64,000 nt of DNA from Paraburkholderia translucens (GTDB taxonomy: Bacteria > Pseudomonadota > Gammaproteobacteria > Burkholderiales > Burkholderiaceae), in the NCBI RefSeq assembly GCF_020881035.1, contig NZ_JAJITC010000005.1, forward strand, positions 62,001 to 126,000. The letters run 5' to 3'. Under the pieces are notes generated by a model. It searched no databases. It was not told the DNA's origin and saw only the letters and a list, made by a program, of their open reading frames with translations. This document shows positions 27,210 through 35,669 of the stretch, piece by piece; within the stretch, counting starts at the first letter, position 1, and every line of letters begins with the position of its first letter. A program made the translations under genes and the position numbers.

Positions 27210-27629
27210 TCAGGCGACCATATTGACCGTGACTGCGGTCGCGAGCAGCTTGCCGTCCTGCCAGAGTTCGCCCTCCGCATTGACGACGCGCGCCCCCTGA
27301 CGCACGAGATTCGCGCGACCTGCAATCAGGCCGGGCTTGGCCGGACGCAGAAACGACACATTCAGATTCAATGTCGCGCAATGCATGCCCTCGCCAAGCG
27401 CGGCCATGCACAGCAACGCGGTGACGTCGTCGAGCATTGCCGCGAGCATGCCGCCCTGGACCTGGCCCGCCGGGTTGGCGAACGCGGGCTGGGCCTGATA
27501 CTCGCATTCGATACGGCCGGCCTCGATATCGAGCGAGACGATCCTGTTGCCGAGCGTGGCACTGATCGGCGGCGGTGCCAGTTCGCCGTTGATGATCTTG
27601 CGGATGTACGGATGGATTGCTGCGGTCAT
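27210..27629 (-). CDS. PaaI-type hotdog-fold thioesterase
   Basis: A 139-residue protein of the 4HBT/PaaI group. The hallmark is VQGGMLAAMLDDVTALLC near residue 60, corresponding to the HGG...D active-site region, with Gln in place of the usual His, and LNLNVSFLRPAKPG afterwards. It hydrolyses acyl- or aryl-CoA and may free CoA from dead-end thioesters of the side-chain module. The start at 27629 is chosen over an in-frame ATG at 27662; neither has a strong ribosome-binding site. It is the last gene of the long minus-strand catabolic run. Confidence 0.82.
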   Translation of the reverse strand: MTAAIHPYIRKIINGELAPPPISATLGNRIVSLDIEAGRIECEYQAQPAFANPAGQVQGGMLAAMLDDVTALLCMAALGEGMHCATLNLNVSFLRPAKPGLIAGRANLVRQGARVVNAEGELWQDGKLLATAVTVNMVA

Positions 27630-27696
27630 TGCCTGGTGAACCCCGAGAAGAATCGGGCGCAAAACGCGCCCTCGAGAAAAAGACCTTCAGCGCCGT

Positions 27697-28470
27697 TCAG
27701 CGCCCTTTGAATATGGGCGCGCGCTTTTCCTGCCAGGCAAGCGCACCCTCGCGCAGATCGTCGGAGGCATCGGCGCGGGCCAGATCCTGCGCGTAATCGG
27801 CAGCATCGAAGCGGCCCGCCGCGATGCGCGTCAGATGCTTCTTCATGCCGAGCAGCGCGAGCGGCGCCATACCAGCCAGTTGCGCACCCAATGCGCCCGT
27901 GACTTCGTCGAGACGAGCGGCCTCGACCACCTCGTCGAGGAATCCGCAATCGCGCATCTGCGTCGCATCGAAGCTCGCTCCCGTGAGCAGCAGACGTTTG
28001 GCCATGTTCACGCCAAGACGCGACACATAGCGGTGCAGCCCGCCCTGATAGAACAGCAGGCCGAGCTTCGCGGCCGGCACGAACATCTGCGAATGCGTGA
28101 CGCCGTAGCGGAAATCGCAGGCCAGCGCGAGATCGGTCGCGCCGCCATAGATGCCGCCGTTCACCGCGGCGATCGTCACCGGCCGCGCGGTTTCGAGCTC
28201 TCCCGCGAGGGCCTCGAAGGACTCGCCGATATTGCCGCCGCCGACGCTGTTGATATTGAAGCCCGAGCAGAAATGCTTGCCCTCGGCGCGCAAATGAAGC
28301 ACGAGCACATGCTCCATTGCGTTCACTTCGCGCACATAGCCGCGAATCGTCTCGAGATCGGTAAATTCGAGGCGGTTCGCGACCTGCGGACGGCGCAGCG
28401 TGATGACAGCCTCGCGGCCATCGACCACCAACTCCGGCGCCTGCCCCGGTGCCATCTCACCCATTGCCAT
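27697..28470 (-). CDS. Enoyl-CoA hydratase/isomerase (crotonase) family protein
   Basis: A 257-residue crotonase. The oxyanion-hole segments are EGKHFCSGFNINSVGG near 65 and NGGIYGGATDLALACDFRYG near 104. The usual GxxxGGGxELALACD motif is changed to GGIYGGATDLALACD, and the two catalytic Glu positions of hydratases are not clearly kept, so a lyase or isomerase activity is possible. It lies between the thioesterase and the aldolase trio and is likely in the same transcript. Confidence 0.85.
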   Translation of the reverse strand: MAMGEMAPGQAPELVVDGREAVITLRRPQVANRLEFTDLETIRGYVREVNAMEHVLVLHLRAEGKHFCSGFNINSVGGGNIGESFEALAGELETARPVTIAAVNGGIYGGATDLALACDFRYGVTHSQMFVPAAKLGLLFYQGGLHRYVSRLGVNMAKRLLLTGASFDATQMRDCGFLDEVVEAARLDEVTGALGAQLAGMAPLALLGMKKHLTRIAAGRFDAADYAQDLARADASDDLREGALAWQEKRAPIFKGR

Positions 28471-28488
28471 CCCTCCGGTACGTTCGAT

Positions 28489-29160
28489 TCAGTGAAAGCC
28501 GTAGATCTGCATCGTGGTCTCGCCGGCCTCGATGCGCTTGCAGATCGCCGCTTCGTCGAGTTCGCGCTGCGCGGCCTTTGCCACCACTTCGGCCGCACGG
28601 GCGCACGGGACCACGACCACACCGTCGCGGTCGCCGACGACCAGGTCGCCGGCCTCGACAGTCGTGTTGCCGAGCAGCACCGGCGCGTTGAGCCAGCCGA
28701 TCGCGCCATAGTCCTTGCCCGTGCCGCGGATCGACAGGCCGCGCGAAAAGACCGGGAAACCGATCTGTTCGAGCAGGTCGGCATCGCGCACGCAGCCGTC
28801 GATGACGAGGCCCGCGAGACCGCGCACCTTGGCCGCCGTGGTCATGACCTCACCCCAGTAGCCATGGTCGTACGCGCCGTTCGTCGACACCACCAGCACG
28901 TCGCCCGGCCTCGCCGCGACGATGGCACGGTGCAGCCAGAGGTTGTCGCCTCCCGGCGAATGCACGGTGAACGCCGTGCCGCAGATCCTGAAGCCCGGCG
29001 CGACCGGCTTGATAGAAGTCGGCAGCACGCCGATCTTGCCGCCGGCCTCGTGCAGCGCGGCGGCCGGCACGTTCCGCGCGGCTTCGACGACCTCCCGGTC
29101 GACGCGTTCGAAATCGAGGCGGGTCGTGCTCGCCTGATCGTGTTCCTTGATGACGCTCAT
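28489..29160 (-). CDS. RraA/LigK-family aldolase, copy 1
   Basis: A 223-residue protein of the RraA-like fold used by 4-carboxy-4-hydroxy-2-oxoadipate (CHA) and HMG aldolases. It has YDHGYWGEVMTTAAKVRG and the metal/substrate pair GLVIDGCVRD, followed by FPVFSRGLSIRGTGKD and GDLVVGDRDGVVVVP. It would split CHA into pyruvate and oxaloacetate. ATG 29160 is chosen because GGGGGAAG precedes it; a GTG at 29166 overlaps the upstream stop. Of the three copies this is closest to the LigK pattern by eye. Confidence 0.85.
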   Translation of the reverse strand: MSVIKEHDQASTTRLDFERVDREVVEAARNVPAAALHEAGGKIGVLPTSIKPVAPGFRICGTAFTVHSPGGDNLWLHRAIVAARPGDVLVVSTNGAYDHGYWGEVMTTAAKVRGLAGLVIDGCVRDADLLEQIGFPVFSRGLSIRGTGKDYGAIGWLNAPVLLGNTTVEAGDLVVGDRDGVVVVPCARAAEVVAKAAQRELDEAAICKRIEAGETTMQIYGFH

Positions 29161-29162
29161 GC

Positions 29163-29822
29163 TCACTTCCCCCGGGTCTGCAGCTGGTGGTACTTGAACT
29201 GCTTGCGCGCCTCGTCGAGCCGCATGCCGCCACGGCAGGCCTCGCGGATCGCTTCTTCGGCGTGGTGAATCGTTTCGGCGACGTCGAGCACGGCGTCCTC
29301 GTGCTCGCGCGGGATGACGATCACGCCGTCGGCGTCGCCGCGCAACAGGTCGCCCGGCGCGACACGCGCTTCACCGATGTCGACCGGCACGTTCACGGCT
29401 TCGACCTGCACGCGGTCCTTGCCAGTGCGCATCCAGTGGTCGCGGCTGAACACGGGGTAACCGAGCTTCAGGCACAGCGCGACGTCGCGGCACACGCCGT
29501 TGATCACTGTGCCGGCGATGCCGCGGCGGTGCGCGATCTCGGTCAGGATGTCGCCCCACACGGTGGCGTCTTCACGGCCGCTGTTGTCGAGCACGACGAT
29601 GCTGCCGACCGGCACATCGTCGATGAAGTCGCCCACCGTGCCCGGCGGGTTCGAAGCCGGACCGTACTTGATCGTAAAGGCGCGGCCGGCGGCGCGGAAA
29701 TCAGTACTGCGCGGCTTGATCTTGTAGCACTGGCCAACGATGCCGAGCTTGTCGAGCGCGTCGGAGAGAGTCGCCGTATCGAGCTTCGCTGCACGCTCGA
29801 CGTTTCGGTCCTGAGTCGTCAT
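29163..29822 (-). CDS. RraA/LigK-family aldolase, copy 2
   Basis: A 219-residue paralogue. It keeps the key AGTVINGVCRD segment (Arg-Asp pair), LGYPVFSRDHWMRTGKDRV and APGDLLRGDADGVIVIP. The N-terminus (VERAAKLDTATLSDALDKLG) matches the family start. Sequence differs widely from copies 1 and 3, so this is not a recent duplication. Possible roles are a second aldolase with another oxo-acid, or a decarboxylase, since the fold also decarboxylates oxaloacetate. Confidence 0.83.
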   Translation of the reverse strand: MTTQDRNVERAAKLDTATLSDALDKLGIVGQCYKIKPRSTDFRAAGRAFTIKYGPASNPPGTVGDFIDDVPVGSIVVLDNSGREDATVWGDILTEIAHRRGIAGTVINGVCRDVALCLKLGYPVFSRDHWMRTGKDRVQVEAVNVPVDIGEARVAPGDLLRGDADGVIVIPREHEDAVLDVAETIHHAEEAIREACRGGMRLDEARKQFKYHQLQTRGK

Positions 29823-29865
29823 GGTATGGATTCCTGCTTATTCTCTGGGTTTGTCCGGATGCCGC

Positions 29866-30519
29866 TCACTTGAGCATGTGCTCGTAGTTGCCGCCCATCA
29901 CCTGTCCGACCGGCGTGCCGGCCAGAATCGCCTTGGCCATCGCGGCCTCCTTGTTGACGATCATTTCGGCTACTTCCAGCACGGCTTCGATGTCGGCTGC
30001 TCGAATGAAGATCACGGCGCTGTTGTCGGCCACGACGTAGTCGCCCGCCTCCACGCGCACGTCGCCGATCTGCACCGGAATGTTCGTGCCTCTCTCGACC
30101 ACGCGCGCGCGTGCGGTGCGCGCCGTCGTCGCGCGGCTGAACACCGGCAGTTCGTAGGCCACGGCTTCGTCGATGTCGCGCACCGGGCCGTCCGCGACCA
30201 CGCCGGCCACGCCGCGCACCTTCGCCGCGAGCGACAGCAGACCGCCCCAGCAACCGGCTTCCACGCCGCTACGCTGTTCAACGACGATCACGTTCTCGCC
30301 GTCGGCCTGTTCAATGGCCGTGCAGCCAAGGTGCACCGGCGGCCCCGGGGGCGCTTCGCCGGTGTCGAGCTTGACGGTGATCGCGCGGCCCGCGATGCGG
30401 CCCGCACCGGCGCGTTGCGGCAAACCGCTCACCACACCGCTCAGCTTGAGTTTGTCGAGCGCGTCCGACACGGCGCAGCAATCGAGCCGGCGCAGGCGCT
30501 GTACGTTTTGGTCAGCCAT
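29866..30519 (-). CDS. RraA/LigK-family aldolase, copy 3
   Basis: A 217-residue paralogue beginning LRRLDCCAVSDALDKLKLSG. It keeps AGVVADGPVRD and ELPVFSRATTARTARAR, but the late motif reads GDYVVADNSAVIFI, with Ser-Ala where the other copies have Asp-Gly-Val, so its specificity may differ. It directly follows the ring-cleavage dioxygenase gene in transcription order (77 bases), as expected for a lower-pathway enzyme. Confidence 0.82.
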   Translation of the reverse strand: MADQNVQRLRRLDCCAVSDALDKLKLSGVVSGLPQRAGAGRIAGRAITVKLDTGEAPPGPPVHLGCTAIEQADGENVIVVEQRSGVEAGCWGGLLSLAAKVRGVAGVVADGPVRDIDEAVAYELPVFSRATTARTARARVVERGTNIPVQIGDVRVEAGDYVVADNSAVIFIRAADIEAVLEVAEMIVNKEAAMAKAILAGTPVGQVMGGNYEHMLK

Positions 30520-30595
30520 GATGTGTTGTACTTTCCTGAAAGAAACTTGAGATGCGATGCGAGCGCCCTGTCCTGGGCGGACAGGACTAGCGCGT

Positions 30596-31594
30596 TCAGT
30601 CGAGCGTATGCCAGGCCGCGAAAGCGAGGCCCGTGCCGGTCAGGGCCGCCGTGCGGTAACCGGGCACGTAGGTGACCCATTCGAGGTCGAGCGACTTCAT
30701 TGCCTCGACGCCGATGAGCCAGTTGCGAATCTCCGAGCTGCCAGCCTGAAGCTTCTTCGTATCGAGTGCAGCCAGCCATTCGGTGTCCTTGCGGCGGATC
30801 GCGTCGATGATGCCGTTGTCGAGTTCCTCGTCCACGACGAAGTGCGACAGGCCGCCCGATGCGAGCACGCCCACGCGCAGGTCTTCCGGATACGCCGCGA
30901 TCAGCTCGCGCAGCGCTCGGCCGAGCTGGATGCAGCGGCGCGGGGTGGGCTGGTTCGGCGGATCGAACGTGTTGATGATGACCGGAATCACCGGCAGGTC
31001 GAGACCCTGCAAATAGCGGCGGTGGATGAACGAGAACGCATGCCCCTCGTACTGGTCGCGCTCGAGACCGTCCATCGCCGTGATGTCGAAATCGCGGTCG
31101 CACAGCTCGCGGATCAGCCAGCGCGCCATGTCGGCCTTGACCGGATAGTGCACGTCGGCATCCGGCTCCTGGCGCATCGTGCGCGCCTTCGCGTACCAGC
31201 TTTCGTTCGGGCTCGATACGCGCTTCGCGTTGCGGATCGTCTCGCCGTAGTAGATCGCGACGGCCGGATTGCAGGTCGTGCGAAACAGCTCGGTCTGGTC
31301 GTCGCCGACGACCAGCAGCACGTCGAGCTTCGCCGCGCGGATACGCTCGCGCATCTCGTCCATGGCCGCTTCGGCCCGATCGTAGCGCTCGCCCATTTTT
31401 TCGGCCGTCACCATCGCCTCAGAATCCGTCGGGGCGATCTTGAGCAGTTCGTCATAAGTCGTGGGGTTGCCAAGGCGGTCGAAGTAATGCGGATTCTTCG
31501 GATCGACCTGCTTGAAACCCTGCTGCCAGTCTTCGCGCTGGCAAACCAGCATGATGCTGTGCGATGAACCGAATCCGGCGACCAATCGTGCCAT
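30596..31594 (-). CDS. LigB-type class III extradiol ring-cleavage dioxygenase
   Basis: A 332-residue protein of the LigB superfamily. Visible active-site parts: H12 in FGSSHSIML, H251 in SGGLSHFVVDEE (the acid-base His) and E288 in SSEIRNWLIG (iron ligand). At the position of the second iron His (NDH in protocatechuate 4,5-dioxygenase) the sequence is VVGDDQTELF, with Gln100. No LigA-like alpha subunit is encoded nearby, and the chain lacks the LigA-like extension of gallate dioxygenases. It would open a catechol-like ring. It lies between the CoA transferase and the aldolases. Confidence 0.85.
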   Translation of the reverse strand: MARLVAGFGSSHSIMLVCQREDWQQGFKQVDPKNPHYFDRLGNPTTYDELLKIAPTDSEAMVTAEKMGERYDRAEAAMDEMRERIRAAKLDVLLVVGDDQTELFRTTCNPAVAIYYGETIRNAKRVSSPNESWYAKARTMRQEPDADVHYPVKADMARWLIRELCDRDFDITAMDGLERDQYEGHAFSFIHRRYLQGLDLPVIPVIINTFDPPNQPTPRRCIQLGRALRELIAAYPEDLRVGVLASGGLSHFVVDEELDNGIIDAIRRKDTEWLAALDTKKLQAGSSEIRNWLIGVEAMKSLDLEWVTYVPGYRTAALTGTGLAFAAWHTLD

Positions 31595-31630
31595 TTCGTC
31601 TCCCTGTTCTGTACCTGCCGTTAATGCGCG

Positions 31631-32860
31631 TCAGACCACGAAGGCTGAGCGCCACTGCTCGATCTGTCGATCGTCGTAGCCAAGCTCGTTCAGGATCGCC
31701 TGGGTATGCTCGCCCTGCTGCGGCGCGAGGCGCGGCGTCTGCGCGCGTGGGTAGCGCGACAGACGGAACGGCGTGCCGACGAGCGACACTTCGCCCTTGC
31801 CCGGCACGTTGGCCGGCCACGCGATGCCCAGATGCTTGACCTGCGGATCGTCGAATACTTCGTTGACCTTGTAGATCGGGCCGCACGGCACGCCGACCTT
31901 GATCAGCAGTTCGGTCCACTCGCGCGTGGTGCGCGTGAGGAACACCTCGCCGACCGCCTTGTTGACCGCATCGCGGTTTTCGACGCGCGCCGGGTCCGAC
32001 TCGTAGCCGGGCTGGCCGACCAGGTGCACGAGGCCGAGCGCCTCGCACAGGCGCGCGAACATCGAATTGCCGATCGCGGCCAGGTTCAGGAAGCCGTCCT
32101 TTGTCGGAAACACGCCGGTCGGCACCGTGAGCGGATGCTCGTTGCCGACCTGCTGCGGCACCTTGTTGTCCACGAGCCACTGCGCGGCTTGAAAGTCGAG
32201 CATCGCGATCTGCGCTTCGAGCAGCGAGGTCTGCACCCATTGGCCCTCGCCCGAGGCTTCGCGTTCAAGCAGTGCGGTCATGATCGCCTGCGCACAGAAG
32301 TGCCCCGAACAAAGGTCTGCAATGGGGATGCCGACGCGCATCGGACCTTCGCCCGGTTTGCCGGTCAGGCTCATCAAGCCGCCCATGCCTTGCGCAATCG
32401 AGTCGAAACCGGGCCACTTCGCATACGGGCCGTCCTGGCCAAAGCCCGAAATGCTCGCGTACACGAGGCGCGGATTGACGGCACGCAAGGCTTCGTAGCC
32501 GATGCCGAGGCGATCCTTGACGTCGGGGCGGAAGTTTTCGATGAACACGTCGGCCCGCTGGACCAGTCCACGGAGAATCTCGAGGCCGGCCGGGTCCTTC
32601 ATGTTCAGCGTCAGGCTCTCCTTGTTGCGGTGCAGGTTCTCATAGTCGGCGCGGTTATGATCGCGGCCGCCGATCATGTCGTCACCGCCCGGCGCGCCAG
32701 GCGGGATCTCCAGCTTGATCACGCGCGCGCCCATGTCCGCGAACACACGCATGGCCGTAGGGCCCGCGCGCACGCGCGAGGCGTCGATGAGCGTGAAACG
32801 CGACAGCGGACCCTTGCTGGGATCGTGGCGGCTGTGTTGTTCCTTGAAATCGGCTGACAT
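31631..32860 (-). CDS. Family III (CaiB/BaiF) CoA transferase
   Basis: A 409-residue CoA transferase. It begins with the family segment FTLIDASRVRAGPTAMRVFA, then ADMGARVIKLEIP, NKESLTLNMKDPAGLEI, and the catalytic Asp in GIPIADLCSGHF near residue 170. It moves CoA between carboxylic acids, activating a substrate at the expense of another thioester. With the ADP-forming ligase it gives the island two routes for CoA activation. The start at 32860 follows AGAGGA; the frame upstream is not supported. Confidence 0.9.
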   Translation of the reverse strand: MSADFKEQHSRHDPSKGPLSRFTLIDASRVRAGPTAMRVFADMGARVIKLEIPPGAPGGDDMIGGRDHNRADYENLHRNKESLTLNMKDPAGLEILRGLVQRADVFIENFRPDVKDRLGIGYEALRAVNPRLVYASISGFGQDGPYAKWPGFDSIAQGMGGLMSLTGKPGEGPMRVGIPIADLCSGHFCAQAIMTALLEREASGEGQWVQTSLLEAQIAMLDFQAAQWLVDNKVPQQVGNEHPLTVPTGVFPTKDGFLNLAAIGNSMFARLCEALGLVHLVGQPGYESDPARVENRDAVNKAVGEVFLTRTTREWTELLIKVGVPCGPIYKVNEVFDDPQVKHLGIAWPANVPGKGEVSLVGTPFRLSRYPRAQTPRLAPQQGEHTQAILNELGYDDRQIEQWRSAFVV

Positions 32861-32885
32861 GCCTGGTGTCCTCTCTGTGTTTCGT

Positions 32886-33347
32886 TCAGACCGGCGTGAA
32901 CATCGCGACCGGATAGTCACCCTCGCTCGGCTTGAAGACGAGCTTCACGCGCTGGCCAATCGAGAGCGCTGCCGGATCGCAGTCGACCAGATTGGTCAGC
33001 ATCGTCACGCCCTCGTCGAGCGTCACGTAAGCGAGCGTGTAGCGCCCCTCGTCCTTGCCCATCGTGCTGAACGAATAAACCGTGCCCACGCCTTTCGTGT
33101 CGAGCCATTCGGTGTTGGAGCTCATGCAATGCGGGCAGATGTCGCGCGGGTAGTAATGCGTTTCGCCGCAGTCCTCACAGCGCTTGATCAGCAGGCGGCC
33201 CTCTTTCGCGGCTTCCCAGAACGGCATGACCTCGGGCAGCACCCGCGGTGCATGGATGCGACGCGGGCCAGCAGGCTTCGCCGCGGGTCGCGCGGCGGGC
33301 GTGGCGCCCTGAGCCGGCGCGCCGGCAGTCGGTTGGGTCGTGCTCAT
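32886..33347 (-). CDS. DUF35/OB-fold Zn-ribbon protein, thiolase partner
   Basis: A 153-residue protein: an Ala/Pro-rich start (about 1-30), a rubredoxin-like zinc ribbon with C57, C60, C71 and C74 (CEDCG, ICPHC), then an OB fold (YSFSTMGKDEGRYTLAYVTL, KLVFKPSEGDYPVAMF). Such proteins are obligate partners of SCP-x-like thiolases or aldolases in steroid and acyl-CoA pathways. Its gene begins right after the thiolase stop, supporting a complex. Confidence 0.9.
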   Translation of the reverse strand: MSTTQPTAGAPAQGATPAARPAAKPAGPRRIHAPRVLPEVMPFWEAAKEGRLLIKRCEDCGETHYYPRDICPHCMSSNTEWLDTKGVGTVYSFSTMGKDEGRYTLAYVTLDEGVTMLTNLVDCDPAALSIGQRVKLVFKPSEGDYPVAMFTPV

Positions 33348-33349
33348 GA

Positions 33350-34513
33350 TTACTCCCGTTCCATGATCAGCGTGGCCGCGGTGTGACGCGACGCCAGCGC
33401 GCCGCCGATACCGTTCGCGAGCGCGATATCGCAGTTCTTGACCTGCACGGCGGGATGGGCCTCGCCACGCAACTGGCGCACCGCTTCGATCACCTTCGTG
33501 ACGCCGCCGCGGTTGGCCGGATGGTTGTTGCACAGTCCACCGCCGTCGGTGTTGAACGGCAGCCTGCCGACGCCCGAGATCAGGTTGCCGTCCATCACGA
33601 ACTTGCCGCCCTCACCCTTCCTGCAGAAGCCGAGGTCTTCGAGCTGCATGAGCACGGTGATCGTGAAGCTGTCGTACAGCGACGCGTACTTGATGTCCTG
33701 CGGCGTGAGACCGGCCTCGGCGAACGCAGCCGCACCCGACCACTTCGCCGCCGACCAGGTCAGGTCGATCTTGCCGCCAGCCGCGTGCTTGGGGGCCTCG
33801 CCCGTGCCACGCACCTTGACGAGCGGACGTTTGAGCTTCTTCGCGATTTCGGGGCGCGCGACGATCAGCGCACCGCCGCCGTCGCTCATCACGCAGCAAT
33901 CCAGCCGATGCAGCGGATCGGACACCATCGGCGAATTGACGACGTCCTCGACGGTCACGACGTTGCGCAGCATCGCGTTCGGGTTGTGCTGAGCGTGGTG
34001 CGAGGCCGCGACCTTGATCCACGCGAGTTGTTCGCTGGTGGTGCCGAACTCGTGCATGTGACGCTTCGCGACCATGCCGTACAGATTCTGCGTGGCCGGG
34101 CCGAACGGCAGTTCGAACTGGACTTCCGGCGCGTCCGGGTCCGGCGCCTTCAGCGACAGCGCGGCGCCCGCTGCGCGCGGACGTCCCGCGAGCGTGATCA
34201 GCGCCACGTTGCAACGGTTGGCCTTGATCGCTTCGGCCGCGTGCGCCACGTGAAGAATCGGCGCGGAACCGCCGCACTCGGTCGAATCGACGTGGCGCAG
34301 CTTGAGTCCCAGGTACTCTGCGACTGAGGTGGTGCCGAGGCCCGGCGCGTCGCCAGCGCAGAAGTAACCGTCGATATCGTCCTTGCTGAGGCCTGCATCT
34401 TCGAGCGCGCCCTTTGCCACGTCGGCGTGCAGGCGCAGCACCGACAGGTCGTCGGCCTTGCGCGTCGGGTGCTCGTAAGCGCCGACGATATACGCTGCTC
34501 CGTTCAGGCTCAT
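33350..34513 (-). CDS. SCP-x-like thiolase or thiolase-fold aldolase
   Basis: A 387-residue thiolase-fold enzyme. The nucleophile candidate is C80 in DSTECGGSAPILHVAHA, the His is in CNNHPANRGGVTKVIEAV, and the last catalytic Cys of classical thiolases is replaced (ALANGIGGALASRHTAATL), as in SCP-x types. Function is either thiolytic or retro-aldol removal of a short acid from a side chain. The start at 34513 overlaps the stop of the acyl-CoA dehydrogenase gene (ATGA), and the DUF35 gene follows at once. Confidence 0.9.
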   Translation of the reverse strand: MSLNGAAYIVGAYEHPTRKADDLSVLRLHADVAKGALEDAGLSKDDIDGYFCAGDAPGLGTTSVAEYLGLKLRHVDSTECGGSAPILHVAHAAEAIKANRCNVALITLAGRPRAAGAALSLKAPDPDAPEVQFELPFGPATQNLYGMVAKRHMHEFGTTSEQLAWIKVAASHHAQHNPNAMLRNVVTVEDVVNSPMVSDPLHRLDCCVMSDGGGALIVARPEIAKKLKRPLVKVRGTGEAPKHAAGGKIDLTWSAAKWSGAAAFAEAGLTPQDIKYASLYDSFTITVLMQLEDLGFCRKGEGGKFVMDGNLISGVGRLPFNTDGGGLCNNHPANRGGVTKVIEAVRQLRGEAHPAVQVKNCDIALANGIGGALASRHTAATLIMERE

Positions 34514-35655
34514 GCCGCCTCCAGTGCGAGACGCTGTGAGATGAAGCGTTGCAGATGCCAGCTCGCGTCGCCATAGGTCATGTTGATCGCGAACATGCGC
34601 TTGGCGTAGTGGCCGACGCGGCACTCTTCGGTCATACCCATGCCGCCGTGGAGCTGGATGCCCCATTCGCCGGCCGAGCGGCACGCGTCGCCGACATAGG
34701 CCTTCGCAGCCGACACGAACCGGCGGCGACGCTCGGGATCGTTCCCGTCGACGGCCATCGCGGCTGCGCAGGCCATCGACTTGCTCTGTTCGAGCGAGAT
34801 CAGCATGTCGGCCACGCGGTGTTGCAGCGCCTGGAATTTCGCGAGCGGCGCGCCGAATTGCGTGCGCGTCGTCAGGTGTTCTGATGTGTGTTCGAGCAGT
34901 GCTTCGAGCACGCCGACCGACTCCGCCACCAGCGCGGCATTCGCGCGGTCGAGGGCAGCTTCGATCAGGTCGTGGGCTGCACCGGCAGCACCGATCAGAT
35001 CGGCCTTGCTCACGGCCACGCCGTCGAATCTGACGTGCGCGGCTTCGCGTGCATCGATCGTCTGGAAGTTGCGCAGGCTGATGCCGGGCGCCTTCGCGTC
35101 CACGAGGAACAGCGACAGGCCGTGTTTGTCGCCGCGCTGGCCCGCGGTACGCACGGCCACCACGAAGGCATGGGCGATCGCGGCGTCGAACACGATCGTC
35201 TTCGTGCCATTGATCTTCCAGCCGTCGCCGGTTTCAGTGGCGGGCACAGCCAGTTGCGCAATGTCGTAACGCGCCTCGGCTTCGCTGACGGCGAACGCCA
35301 GCGCCTCCTCGCCCGTTGCCACGGCTTCGAGCCGTGCAACCTTCTGTTCGACGCTGCCGGCCGAGCCGATCAGCGTAGCAGCAGGCAGGCCGCTCGCCAG
35401 CCAACCGGCGCCGCCGAGCGCGCGGCCGAGCTGCTGCGCGACTAGCATCGTTTCCACCGCTCCGTAACCGCTGCCGCCGTGATCGGCGTCGATCACGAGA
35501 CCGGTCAGGCCCATCTCGGCGAGGCCCCGGCGACGCTTCGCGGCCAGTTCCTTGTCCTCGGCGTTGCCGCGCAGATGCACCGGATATTCGCCATCGCAGA
35601 AGCGGCGCACGGCGTCTTGCAGCGAGACGTGATCTTCAGTCAGAGAAAAATCCAT
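34510..35655 (-). CDS. Acyl-CoA dehydrogenase, subunit-like partner
   Basis: A 381-residue acyl-CoA dehydrogenase-family protein beginning MDFSLTEDHVSLQDAVRRFC. The C-terminal region reads QLHGGMGMTEECRVGHYAKR then MTYGDASWHLQRFISQ. The usual E(G)TNEIQR-like end is replaced by GDASWHLQR, as in the divergent subunits of heteromeric steroid-type dehydrogenases. It lies directly after another acyl-CoA dehydrogenase gene (14 bases) and its stop overlaps the thiolase start. The same frame is open upstream across the neighbouring gene, but that is a chance fusion. Confidence 0.88.
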   Translation of the reverse strand: MDFSLTEDHVSLQDAVRRFCDGEYPVHLRGNAEDKELAAKRRRGLAEMGLTGLVIDADHGGSGYGAVETMLVAQQLGRALGGAGWLASGLPAATLIGSAGSVEQKVARLEAVATGEEALAFAVSEAEARYDIAQLAVPATETGDGWKINGTKTIVFDAAIAHAFVVAVRTAGQRGDKHGLSLFLVDAKAPGISLRNFQTIDAREAAHVRFDGVAVSKADLIGAAGAAHDLIEAALDRANAALVAESVGVLEALLEHTSEHLTTRTQFGAPLAKFQALQHRVADMLISLEQSKSMACAAAMAVDGNDPERRRRFVSAAKAYVGDACRSAGEWGIQLHGGMGMTEECRVGHYAKRMFAINMTYGDASWHLQRFISQRLALEAA

Positions 35656-35669
35656 GTTCGTATTCCGCC

